64,000 bases of DNA from Maricaulis sp017643475 (GTDB taxonomy: Bacteria; Pseudomonadota; Alphaproteobacteria; Caulobacterales; Maricaulaceae). Position numbers and translations under genes: made by a program. The notes under the pieces are model-generated. The model was given only the letters and a program-made list of their open reading frames with translations. It did no database searches and was not told the origin of the DNA. Shown piece after piece: positions 34,805 to 42,271 of this stretch. Position 1 is the stretch's first letter. Every line of letters begins with the position of its first letter. The DNA lies in assembly GCF_047123815.1 (NCBI RefSeq), contig NZ_CP138920.1:1302001-1366000 (forward strand). The letters are read 5' to 3'.

Positions 34805-34820
34805 ACCTTTGATCAAAGGT
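34805..34820. promoter_or_regulatory. Perfect 16-bp palindrome between activator sites and promoter
   Basis: ACCTTTGATCAAAGGT is fully self-complementary and lies 22 bases upstream of the -24 element at 34842. It differs from the TTGCA-type sites, so it may bind another regulator. No second copy was noticed in the window. Confidence 0.45.
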
Positions 34821-34841
34821 CACATCTCGCCCCACAAGACC

Positions 34842-34857
34842 CGGCCCTCCCCTTGCA
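34842..34857 (+). promoter_or_regulatory. Sigma54 (-24/-12) promoter of the kinase-regulator operon
   Basis: CGGCCCTCCCCTTGCA matches TGGCACG-N4-TTGCA with the invariant GG and GC in register and a perfect -12 TTGCA. It lies 30 bases before the kinase ATG at 34888, downstream of three palindromic activator-type sites. This suggests positive autoregulation. Confidence 0.65.
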
Positions 34858-34887
34858 GCGCCCAGCACTGCGAGAAGGAGATCCGGG

Positions 34888-37224
34888 ATGACACACGCCA
34901 AAACAACCTCATCGACAACAGGGGCACTCGGGAGGTTAGCCGTGGGCTCTCATGACCAACACGCCGAGGACGCGGATGCCGCTTTGCGAGCTGCGCTCTT
35001 CCAGGCGGCCCTCGACTGCATCATCATTATCGACTCCGCCGGGTTGATCGTGGAGTTCAACGAAGCAGCTGAACGAACCTTTGGTCACAAGCGCGGCGCC
35101 GTGCTGGGGCAATGCATGGCCGAAATCCTGGTGCCCGAGAAGCTGCGCAATGCACATTTCTCAGGCATGGAGAAATACCTGCAATCAGGAGCCCATGCCG
35201 TCTTGGGAAAGCGCATCGAAGTTCCCGCCCTGCACAAGGATGGACGCGAACTAATGGTCGAGCTGGCGATCACGCCCGTCCACCTTACCGATCAGACGTA
35301 TTTTACAGCCTACCTGCGTGACATCACAGAGCGCCTGGCCGCCGAAGCAGAACTCAAGAATTCCCGCCAGCGCTATCGCGACCTGTTCGAGAGCTCCGGC
35401 GACGCGATCTTCATCCATTCGCTGGATGGAAAGATCATCGATGTAAACGAGAGTGCGGAACAACTGGTCGGCTGGAAGCGGGATGAATTGATCGGCATGC
35501 GTCTTCCAACGCTCCACCCGGTCGACGACCACGCAGTGGCCAAGACCGCAATCGCGAAGGTCCGGGAAGCGGGAGACACCCGCCTGGACATCCGCTTCCT
35601 GCACAAGTCAGGCGTCGAAATTCCAACCGAAGTGAATGCACGAACATTTGAGGCAGACGGAGAGGTTCTGGTGCATGCGGTCGTGCGAGACGTATCAGAA
35701 AGGGCGCGGACCGAAGCCGAACTAAGAGCGGCAAAAACCGAGGCCGAACAAGCGAATGCCGCCAAGACCGAGTTTCTGGCCAATATGAGTCATGAAATGC
35801 GCACGCCGCTGAATGGTGTCATCGGCCCGCTCGGTCTGATCCAGCGCTCCGAGCTAAGCCCCGAGGCCGCACGCATGGTGAAATTGGCAGAGCGCTCCGC
35901 AGAAAGCCTGCTGACCCTGATCGACGACGTTCTCGACATCAGCCACATCGAATCCGGGCGCATCGAGTTGAGCGACGAAGCCTACGCCCCCAACGACATC
36001 CTCGACCAGGTCCGCGAGATATTTTCCAACTCAACAGCGGACAAGGGCATCAGCCTTGCCGTCGATAACCTTCCGGAGACCCTGCGACTGGTCGGAGACG
36101 CAGGCCGGGTTCGCCAGGTCCTGTTCAATCTGGTTGGCAATGCGATCAAGTTCACGTCGTCCGGCTCGGTCACAGTCAAGGCAGGGCTGACATCATCACC
36201 GGACGGACCGCAACTCTCCTTCTCGGTCATCGATACTGGCGTAGGTTTTGACCAGGACCGTCTGCCGGAACTGTTCTCACGCTTTCAACAGGGCGGTGGC
36301 GCCAGCTCGGTGACGGATGGTGTAGGCCTCGGGCTCGCCATCACGCGGGAGCTTGTGGAGCTGATGGGGGGGGACATCGACGCAACCAGCAAGGTGGGCG
36401 AAGGCAGCACTTTTTGTGTGCGAATTCCGGCGATAGACGCAGCCCCGGAAACTCCGTCAACTCCTGACAGACAACGCCAATCGGAACATCTGCAGGGGCG
36501 TGTCCTGTTGGCGGAAGACAGCAATACCAACGCCGTCGTCGTTGCCAATATGCTGGCCAGAATTGGAATCGAGCCTGTAATCGTTCCCGACGGAGCGGCA
36601 GCGGTTCAAGCCATTGAGGACCAGGTGTTCGATCTGATTATCATGGACGTCGGAATGCCTGTCATGGACGGCCTGGAAGCGTCTCGACTGATCCGCCAGT
36701 CCGGCAACAATATTCCCATCATCGCCCTGACAGCGCACGCACTGCCCGAAAACCGGGAACAGACCCAGGCGGCCGGCATGAATGGATTCCTGACCAAACC
36801 CATCCGATTGAACGAGCTTGTACGCGAATTACGCAAATGGCTGCCTGCCGCCGACATCGCCGCGCACGCTGTACTCGATCCTGGCTGCATCACCGAACGC
36901 TGGGAAGACGACCTGGATGGGTATGCCTTTGTCCTCGGCATCTTCCTGGATGAGCTTGCCAACCGGCAGGCAACCATCACCGAACATCTGCAGTCCCAAG
37001 ACCTGGGCAGGCTGAGACATGAGGCCCACGCCATCAAGGGTGGTGCCAGCAATGTCGGCGCCGACGCCTTGTCACACGCCGCGGGGCGACTGGAACACGC
37101 CTCCGGTATGGATCAGCGTGACGGCACTCTGGACAGGCTGCTGGCCAACCTGGGCCGTGCCGCCGAGGCCTTCAGACAGGAGGCCGAGAAACACATCACC
37201 CCACCCCAAGGAGAACAAGGATGA
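34888..37224 (+). CDS. Hybrid sensor histidine kinase (PAS-PAS-HisKA-HATPase-REC-HPt)
   Basis: The protein has 778 residues and no membrane segment. Two PAS domains (about 35-155 and 160-290) lead into HisKA (SHEMRTPLNGVIG, phospho-His at 302), an HATPase domain with N-box LVGNAIKFT and GVGLGLAITRELVELMGG, a receiver domain (phospho-Asp 587 in MDVGMPVMDG) and a C-terminal HPt domain (HAIKGGASNVGA, His 714). The four-step layout indicates a phosphorelay ending on a separate receiver. The NtrC-type regulator gene overlaps it by four bases and is the evident recipient. Cytoplasmic PAS sensing suggests redox, light or metabolite input; the signal is unknown. GAAGGAG precedes the ATG. Confidence 0.92.
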   Translation: MTHAKTTSSTTGALGRLAVGSHDQHAEDADAALRAALFQAALDCIIIIDSAGLIVEFNEAAERTFGHKRGAVLGQCMAEILVPEKLRNAHFSGMEKYLQSGAHAVLGKRIEVPALHKDGRELMVELAITPVHLTDQTYFTAYLRDITERLAAEAELKNSRQRYRDLFESSGDAIFIHSLDGKIIDVNESAEQLVGWKRDELIGMRLPTLHPVDDHAVAKTAIAKVREAGDTRLDIRFLHKSGVEIPTEVNARTFEADGEVLVHAVVRDVSERARTEAELRAAKTEAEQANAAKTEFLANMSHEMRTPLNGVIGPLGLIQRSELSPEAARMVKLAERSAESLLTLIDDVLDISHIESGRIELSDEAYAPNDILDQVREIFSNSTADKGISLAVDNLPETLRLVGDAGRVRQVLFNLVGNAIKFTSSGSVTVKAGLTSSPDGPQLSFSVIDTGVGFDQDRLPELFSRFQQGGGASSVTDGVGLGLAITRELVELMGGDIDATSKVGEGSTFCVRIPAIDAAPETPSTPDRQRQSEHLQGRVLLAEDSNTNAVVVANMLARIGIEPVIVPDGAAAVQAIEDQVFDLIIMDVGMPVMDGLEASRLIRQSGNNIPIIALTAHALPENREQTQAAGMNGFLTKPIRLNELVRELRKWLPAADIAAHAVLDPGCITERWEDDLDGYAFVLGIFLDELANRQATITEHLQSQDLGRLRHEAHAIKGGASNVGADALSHAAGRLEHASGMDQRDGTLDRLLANLGRAAEAFRQEAEKHITPPQGEQG

Positions 37225-38645
37225 GCATTGGCCGCGTCCTGATCATTGAAGACAGCCCGTCCCTGGCCCGCACCTACGAGGCCCAGCTCAAACGCGATGC
37301 GGCCGCGATCGAGATCGCCGAAGATGGGGCCGCCGGCGAACGCGCCATGGGCGCTGGCCGACCTGACTGTATTCTCCTCGACCTGAACCTGCCCGACGCC
37401 AACGGCATGGACCTGCTCAAGGCGTGGCGCGCATCCGGCGTGACAACGCCGGTCGTCGTGATCACCGCCAACGGCTCGATCAATGTTGCCATCGATGCCA
37501 TGCGCGAGGGCGCAACGGACTTTCTGGTCAAACCCTTTGGCGCCGACCGTCTGATCACGACCGTGAAGAATTCGGTTGAGAAATCCAAGCTGGAAAAGGT
37601 CGTTCGAGCGCTCGAGCAGAGCAAACCGAAGACCCAGTTTGCGGAGTTTATCGGCTCCTCCCTGCCCATGCAGGCCGTCTACCGCGTATTGGAAACGGCC
37701 GCCCCGTCAAACGCCGGCGTGTTCATCACCGGCGAGACCGGAACGGGCAAGGAATTGGCGGCCCGCGCTGTGCACAACTCCAGTGCCCGTGCCGGCAGGG
37801 CCTTTATCGCCGTGAACTGCGGCGCCATCCCGAAAGATCTGATCGAAAGCGAACTTTTCGGTCACGTAAAGGGCGCCTTCACCGGCGCAACATCGGACCG
37901 GGCCGGCGCTGCGGAATTGGCGAATGGCGGCACACTATTCTTGGATGAGATTGGCGAAATGCCGATTGACCTGCAGCCGAAACTCTTGCGCTTCCTGCAA
38001 ACCGGAACCTATGCGCGGGTCGGCGACAGTCGCGTTCGTCAAACCGACATCCGGATTGTTGGCGCAACCAATCGTGACCCGTGGGGCGCTGTGCGCGCCG
38101 GCCAGTTGCGGGAGGACCTTTACTTCCGCCTGAACGTCATACCTGTTGAGCTTCCGCCGTTGCGTGACCGCGGCGGCGATGTCCTCGCTCTCGCTGACGC
38201 CTTCCTGACACGATACGCCGAAGATGAAGGTCGCGACGCCTTGCTGTTCACCGAGGATGCCCGCCAGGCCTTGCTCGCTCACCACTGGCCCGGAAATGTC
38301 CGGGAGCTGGAAAACCTGGTCCGTCGCTGCGTTGTGTTGGCCGAAGGGTCGACGGTGGAGGCCTCAGACCTGGCGCTCGAACAGGGCTTTGCCCCTCGGA
38401 GCGAAGCGTTGTCCGCTGGAGTTGAGGCGACGCCCGCAACTCCGCAACCCCGCGTCACGGGCATGGCACCTGCTGCGGCATCTCCGAGCGGCAACGGTAT
38501 TGAGCCGCTGTGGGTTGTCGAGAAACGCGCCATCGAACACGCGATCGCGCTGTGTCATGACAATATAACCGAGGCCGCGAAAAAGCTGGAAATCGCTCCA
38601 TCCACGATCTATCGCAAGCGGGAACAGTGGGTCGAGAAAACCTGA
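37221..38645 (+). CDS. Sigma54-dependent response regulator, NtrC family
   Basis: The protein has 474 residues. The receiver domain (1-120) has its phospho-Asp at residue 54 (LLDLNLPDANG). The AAA+ domain (about 140-370) has Walker A GETGTGKE at about 171, the sigma54-contact loop GAFTGA at about 218, LFLDEIGEMP as Walker B, and R-finger region GDSRVRQTDIRI. The Fis-type helix-turn-helix is at the C-terminus (NITEAAKKLEIAPSTIYRKREQW). It should activate sigma54 promoters from distant palindromes when phosphorylated. It is coupled to the hybrid kinase and converges on rpoN seven bases away. The TTGCA-N3-TGCAA sites are its probable targets (inference). Confidence 0.93.
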   Translation: MSIGRVLIIEDSPSLARTYEAQLKRDAAAIEIAEDGAAGERAMGAGRPDCILLDLNLPDANGMDLLKAWRASGVTTPVVVITANGSINVAIDAMREGATDFLVKPFGADRLITTVKNSVEKSKLEKVVRALEQSKPKTQFAEFIGSSLPMQAVYRVLETAAPSNAGVFITGETGTGKELAARAVHNSSARAGRAFIAVNCGAIPKDLIESELFGHVKGAFTGATSDRAGAAELANGGTLFLDEIGEMPIDLQPKLLRFLQTGTYARVGDSRVRQTDIRIVGATNRDPWGAVRAGQLREDLYFRLNVIPVELPPLRDRGGDVLALADAFLTRYAEDEGRDALLFTEDARQALLAHHWPGNVRELENLVRRCVVLAEGSTVEASDLALEQGFAPRSEALSAGVEATPATPQPRVTGMAPAAASPSGNGIEPLWVVEKRAIEHAIALCHDNITEAAKKLEIAPSTIYRKREQWVEKT

Positions 38646-38652
38646 ATCGTCT

Positions 38653-39966
38653 TTAGGCTCGACCATAACCTGCCCAACGATACCGATCACGGGAACAACT
38701 GATACCCAGTTGCTTCCGGTGTTTCGCGACCGAGCGACGCGCTATCGCGATGCCCATTGCGCCAAGCCGGGACGAGATCAGCGCATCGGACATTTCGCCG
38801 GGGACGGCCTCCTCGCGGATGAGCCGATTTATATGAGCCCGAACCGCTGTTGAAGACGACGCTTCACGCCCCTCATCCTGCCGGTCGACCGAGACCGAGA
38901 AGAACTGCCGGAGGGCCAGCACACCTCGCCGCGTCAGGATGTATTTGTGCGCCACCGCACGGCTGATCGTCGATTCATGGACACCCAGCTCCGTCGCCAC
39001 CTCTCGCATGGTCAGCGGAATGAGATGGACGTCCCCTTCCTCCAGAAACCGATACTGGCGCCGAACCAGCAGACGCCCGACGCGCAGCAAGATTGCGCCT
39101 CGCTGCCTCAAAGCCTGCTGCAGCCAGTTCACCTCGAGCTGCGCGGACTCCAGAAACCGGTGCGCCTCGGCGCAGAGCGTCCGGTCGGACCGCCAGTTCC
39201 GGTAGTCGACCTCCATGCTCAGCCGCGGACCACACCCGCGTGCCAGTACGAGCTGGGTGTCACCGTCGCCCCCGGACCTCAGAACAAGGTCCGGCCTTAC
39301 TTCAATGGGCTCAACAGGATCGTATTTGAGCCCCGGCGTCGGATCGAGCTGGCGCAGCAGGTCGAGCATGTCACGCAGCTCCACTTCATCAACATCACAA
39401 AGCCGGGCAAACGCGCTTGCCGGCACCTTGTGCAGCTCCGCCAGGTGTTCGAACAGTTTTCGCCACGCCTTTCGGGACTTCACGGCAGGATCCAGCTGAA
39501 GCCAGAAGCATTCTGGCAGATTGCGGGAGGCAACTCCGGCTGGTTCGAGCGATTGCACCAATTGCAGCGCCTTTCCGGCCTCGACATATTCACGCTCGAT
39601 CCGCTCCCAATCGCCCGGGTCCAGTCGACCGGTGGGGTCAAGGCTATCAATGATCATGCACGCCAGGTGTCGTACGCCGGCGCTGGTCCGCACCAATCCC
39701 AGCTGCGCCTTGAGGTCCTCTCCCAGGTGTCGACGCTCAGGCATCGAGGCAATCCTGTCTTCGCATTGCCCGGCAGACCCTCGCGATCGGGCCCATGTCG
39801 GCATCTCGGCGATCAACGGATTGGCCTCGCAAATCGCCGCCACCTCGCGCTCCAGATCATCCTGAGCAAGCCCCAGCAGATACATGGAGCGCTGAAGCTC
39901 CGGAGATATCGTCTGTTGCGTCGACAGCGAGTGAGAAATCTTGAAACGATGTGAAAACTGGTTCAT
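38653..39966 (-). CDS. rpoN: RNA polymerase sigma54 factor, divergent short form
   Basis: The protein has 437 residues from the ATG at 39966; a longer frame to 40011 exists. Region I is recognisable (LSTQQTISPELQRSMYLLGLAQDDLEREVAAICEANPLIAE), as are the core-binding and helix-turn-helix parts (IPLTMREVATELGVHESTISRAVAHKYILTRRGVLALRQFFS) and the RpoN box ARRSVAKHRK at about 409-418, against the usual ARRTVAKYRE. It is shorter than typical RpoN (about 480-510) and its tail after the box is unusual. It lies beside a dedicated activator rather than in the usual lptB-hpf-ptsN setting, so it may be a second, specialised sigma54 (inference). Confidence 0.88.
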   Translation of the reverse strand: MNQFSHRFKISHSLSTQQTISPELQRSMYLLGLAQDDLEREVAAICEANPLIAEMPTWARSRGSAGQCEDRIASMPERRHLGEDLKAQLGLVRTSAGVRHLACMIIDSLDPTGRLDPGDWERIEREYVEAGKALQLVQSLEPAGVASRNLPECFWLQLDPAVKSRKAWRKLFEHLAELHKVPASAFARLCDVDEVELRDMLDLLRQLDPTPGLKYDPVEPIEVRPDLVLRSGGDGDTQLVLARGCGPRLSMEVDYRNWRSDRTLCAEAHRFLESAQLEVNWLQQALRQRGAILLRVGRLLVRRQYRFLEEGDVHLIPLTMREVATELGVHESTISRAVAHKYILTRRGVLALRQFFSVSVDRQDEGREASSSTAVRAHINRLIREEAVPGEMSDALISSRLGAMGIAIARRSVAKHRKQLGISCSRDRYRWAGYGRA

Positions 39967-40067
39967 GGCGTCCCCCACCACCAGTATCCGCCCGCCAGCC
40001 CACCTCTCCAATACCTATACTTTTCAGTAAGATAGACAAAATGCGCCGCTTCCTGCGAAGAAACGCG

Positions 40068-40080
40068 TTGCAATTTGCAT
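40068..40080. promoter_or_regulatory. Activator-type palindrome upstream of the second galE
   Basis: TTGCA-ATT-TGCAT has one mismatch to the TTGCA-N3-TGCAA core. Its centre is about 129 bases upstream of the -12 of the sigma54-type sequence at 40190-40205. It also lies about 100 bases upstream of rpoN on the other strand. Confidence 0.45.
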
Positions 40081-40189
40081 CGCGATCTCTCGCGAAACGC
40101 ATTGCAGGTATTGGCGCGGATCGGGCCGGGCCTCCCAAAGCCCCAGCAAATGAAGCCCTTCCGGCAGGTTGCATGTTCAATGCGCCGTC

Positions 40190-40205
40190 CGGTCAAACCT
40201 TTGCA
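40190..40205 (+). promoter_or_regulatory. Sigma54-type promoter of the second galE
   Basis: CGGTCAAACCTTTGCA has GG and GC in the invariant -24/-12 register and a perfect TTTGCA at -12, but the rest of the -24 box is poor. It lies 36 bases before the ATG at 40242. Confidence 0.5.
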
Positions 40206-40241
40206 GCCTCCAGAGACAGGATTGCTGCATCGGAGGATGAG

Positions 40242-41261
40242 ATGACGCGCAAAATTCTTGTTCTGGGGGGAGCTGGCTATATCGGCGCCCATGTCGCCAA
40301 GGCTATCGCCCTGCGTGGCGACGTGCCGATAGTCATGGACAACTTGTCGTCGGGCCGGTCCGATTTCGTCAAATGGGGTCCGCTGGTGAAAGCCGACATC
40401 CGCGAGACCGCCGCCCTTGATGCCGTATTTCGGACCTTCCGACCGGACGCGGTCATGCACTTCGCGGCATCCATCGAGGTCGGCCTGGGTGAAACCGACC
40501 CAATCGGTTTCTGGAACAACAACGTGGCCGGAGCGCTGAATGTCCTGGAAGCCATGCAACTGCACAGCTGTCGATCGTTTGTCTTCTCCTCGACGTGCGC
40601 AGTCTATGGAAACCCCGAACGGCTACCGCTGTTCGAAACCCATTCGCGCCGCCCTATCAACACCTATGGCCGCACCAAGCTCGCAATCGAACAGGCGCTC
40701 GAAGACGCCGCCCGGGCCGACCATATCGACTATGCAGTCCTGCGCTACTTCAATGCGTCCGGCGCCAGCCCAGACGGCGAGATTGGTGAGGAACACGACC
40801 CCGAGACCCATCTCATACCACTGGCCCTGTTCGCAGCGCACGGTACGGGAGCACCGCTAAAAGTCTTCGGCTCGGATTACGAGACAGCAGACGGGAGCTG
40901 CATTCGCGACTACATCCATGTCAGCGATCTCGCGCGTGGACATCTACGCGCCCTGGATCGCCTGTTTGCGAGGCAGGAAAGTTTCACCTGCAATCTCGGC
41001 ACCGGCCAGGGCGTATCGGTGTTTGAGGTCCTGCAGGCAGTCGAGCGTGTAACGGGGCGCAAAGTGCCCTTCTCGATCGCGCCCAGGCGAGACGGCGACC
41101 CGGCAGCCCTTTACGCCAATATCGAGTACGCCAAACACGTCCTCGGCTTCGTCACGCACCGGTCAACCATCAATCAAATCGTTCAGGACGCGTGGAACTA
41201 TCACCGGCACCAGCCGGGTGCGGACCACCTGCCTGGAACCATGTGCTCACAAGGCGGCTAA
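40242..41261 (+). CDS. galE: UDP-glucose 4-epimerase (polysaccharide-locus copy)
   Basis: The protein has 339 residues from the ATG at 40242, with GGAGG as ribosome site; the frame is open back to 39951 but that part reads promoter sequence and rpoN upstream DNA. Motifs are LVLGGAGYIGAHVAKAI, FSSTCAVYGNP, YGRTK and SCIRDYIHVSDLARGH. It parallels the gal-operon GalE but is clearly diverged. Here it should supply UDP-galactose (or UDP-GalNAc) for exopolysaccharide. The sigma54-type promoter ahead of it ties it to the kinase-regulator system. Confidence 0.92.
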   Translation: MTRKILVLGGAGYIGAHVAKAIALRGDVPIVMDNLSSGRSDFVKWGPLVKADIRETAALDAVFRTFRPDAVMHFAASIEVGLGETDPIGFWNNNVAGALNVLEAMQLHSCRSFVFSSTCAVYGNPERLPLFETHSRRPINTYGRTKLAIEQALEDAARADHIDYAVLRYFNASGASPDGEIGEEHDPETHLIPLALFAAHGTGAPLKVFGSDYETADGSCIRDYIHVSDLARGHLRALDRLFARQESFTCNLGTGQGVSVFEVLQAVERVTGRKVPFSIAPRRDGDPAALYANIEYAKHVLGFVTHRSTINQIVQDAWNYHRHQPGADHLPGTMCSQGG

Positions 41262-41362
41262 TGCGACACGCATTCCAACCTTCAATTTCTCACCACGACA
41301 GCCCCCAGCCACGTAACGGGCCATGACGGAGATTGAATCACCCACGGACGGTGTCATGCAGT

Positions 41363-41390
41363 GAGACCAGACCTGCCGGTCTGAGTGGCG
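41363..41390. repeat. 28-bp dispersed repeat, copy 2
   Basis: Identical over 28 bases to 23321-23348, including the AGACC-TGCC-GGTCT hairpin. Here it directly abuts the left end of an IS6-family remnant that starts at about 41389, so it may mark an old insertion junction. Confidence 0.7.
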
Positions 41391-41723
41391 GCAGTGCCAG
41401 ACGGCGGTGGATCGGTCTTGAATGAGCGGGGTCGGACCTAACTCAGGCGACAAGTTCACGCCATTCGGCTAGGGCTTGGGAACAGTTTTCCTTGAATTCT
41501 TCGCGGCGGTAGAAGTGGCGTTCGAGGCTGAAGGAGTTGTGGATCGAAGAGTGGACCGAAGCGTTTCCACCAGGAACGCACCGTTTCGTGGGTGATCTCT
41601 ACGCTTCGGAACGTGGCGTAAGTCCTCCACTTTCCGAAGCGAGATCGGGAAACGGATGTACATCATCGCTGCAAGGCGGGTGATCTCAGCCGACGTTTTG
41701 AAGTAGCGAAACGGGTTGCTCAT
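41389..41723 (-). mobile_element. IS6-family element remnant A, internally deleted
   Basis: The left end resembles the terminal repeat of the intact copies (GGCAGTGCCAGAC ... GGATCGGTCTTGAA). Coding traces on the minus strand include the transposase start (NPFRYFKTSAEITRLAAMMYIRFP) and, in another frame, the C-terminal part. The central region with the DDE residues is gone: the GPLF codons are joined directly to the codons of the SSVHN region. The right end is lost where it meets an IS481-type remnant. It cannot encode active transposase. Confidence 0.8.
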
Positions 41724-42130
41724 CCACGCAGGGTGGAGCCAAACCCGATAACGGCCCGTTTAATCTGATAAAACCCTTGCGACCCTTGGTGATGCGGTGG
41801 CAGAGGTTGCAGAACCGCCCGAGCTTCATGATATCGAGATGGATGAGCTCGCCGGGGCGCTCGCGCTGATAACGGATCACCGGCGGGCGCGCCAGGCGCA
41901 GCTGCTCGGAGATTTCCTCCGTCGCCATGCGGCATTCCCGGCGCAGCCAAGCGGCCTTCTACGCCCACAAGGGATCATAGGCGTTCGCCGAGCCCTTCGG
42001 TGCAATGGAGCGTGTCTACAGTCCCGCAAGCCCGCCGGAGCGATACCGGGCCAGCCACTTGTAGACGGTGCGCGACGACACCCCGAGAGCGGTCGCGATC
42101 TCGGCCGCGCTCTGCCTGGACTGATGTCAC
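41720..42130 (-). pseudogene. IS481-family transposase remnant
   Basis: Minus-strand translation with several stops gives a helix-turn-helix (AEIATALGVSSRTVYKWLARYRSGGLAGL), then WLRRECRMATEEISEQLRLARPPVIRYQRERPGELIHLDIMKLGRFCNLCHRITKGRKG, matching IS481-type transposases up to the first catalytic Asp (HLDI). The DDE domain is truncated where the IS6-family remnant A begins. Bases 42131-42271 contain no recognised gene. Confidence 0.75.
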
Positions 42131-42271
42131 TAGACAATCAGGGCTCGCGAAAGCGGTCTGGTTCTGGCATTCCTGTGACTATTCATCGGGGACGACCCTC
42201 TTCTCTGATTGCTTCGCAACAACCAGCTTCAAGGCTTCAATCCCGATGAACAACCTCATGAGAGATCACAG

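Noticed and set aside
39951..40241. N-terminal extension of the second galE
   Set aside because: Normal GalE begins at the Rossmann motif; the extension covers promoter and palindrome sequence and lacks a ribosome site.
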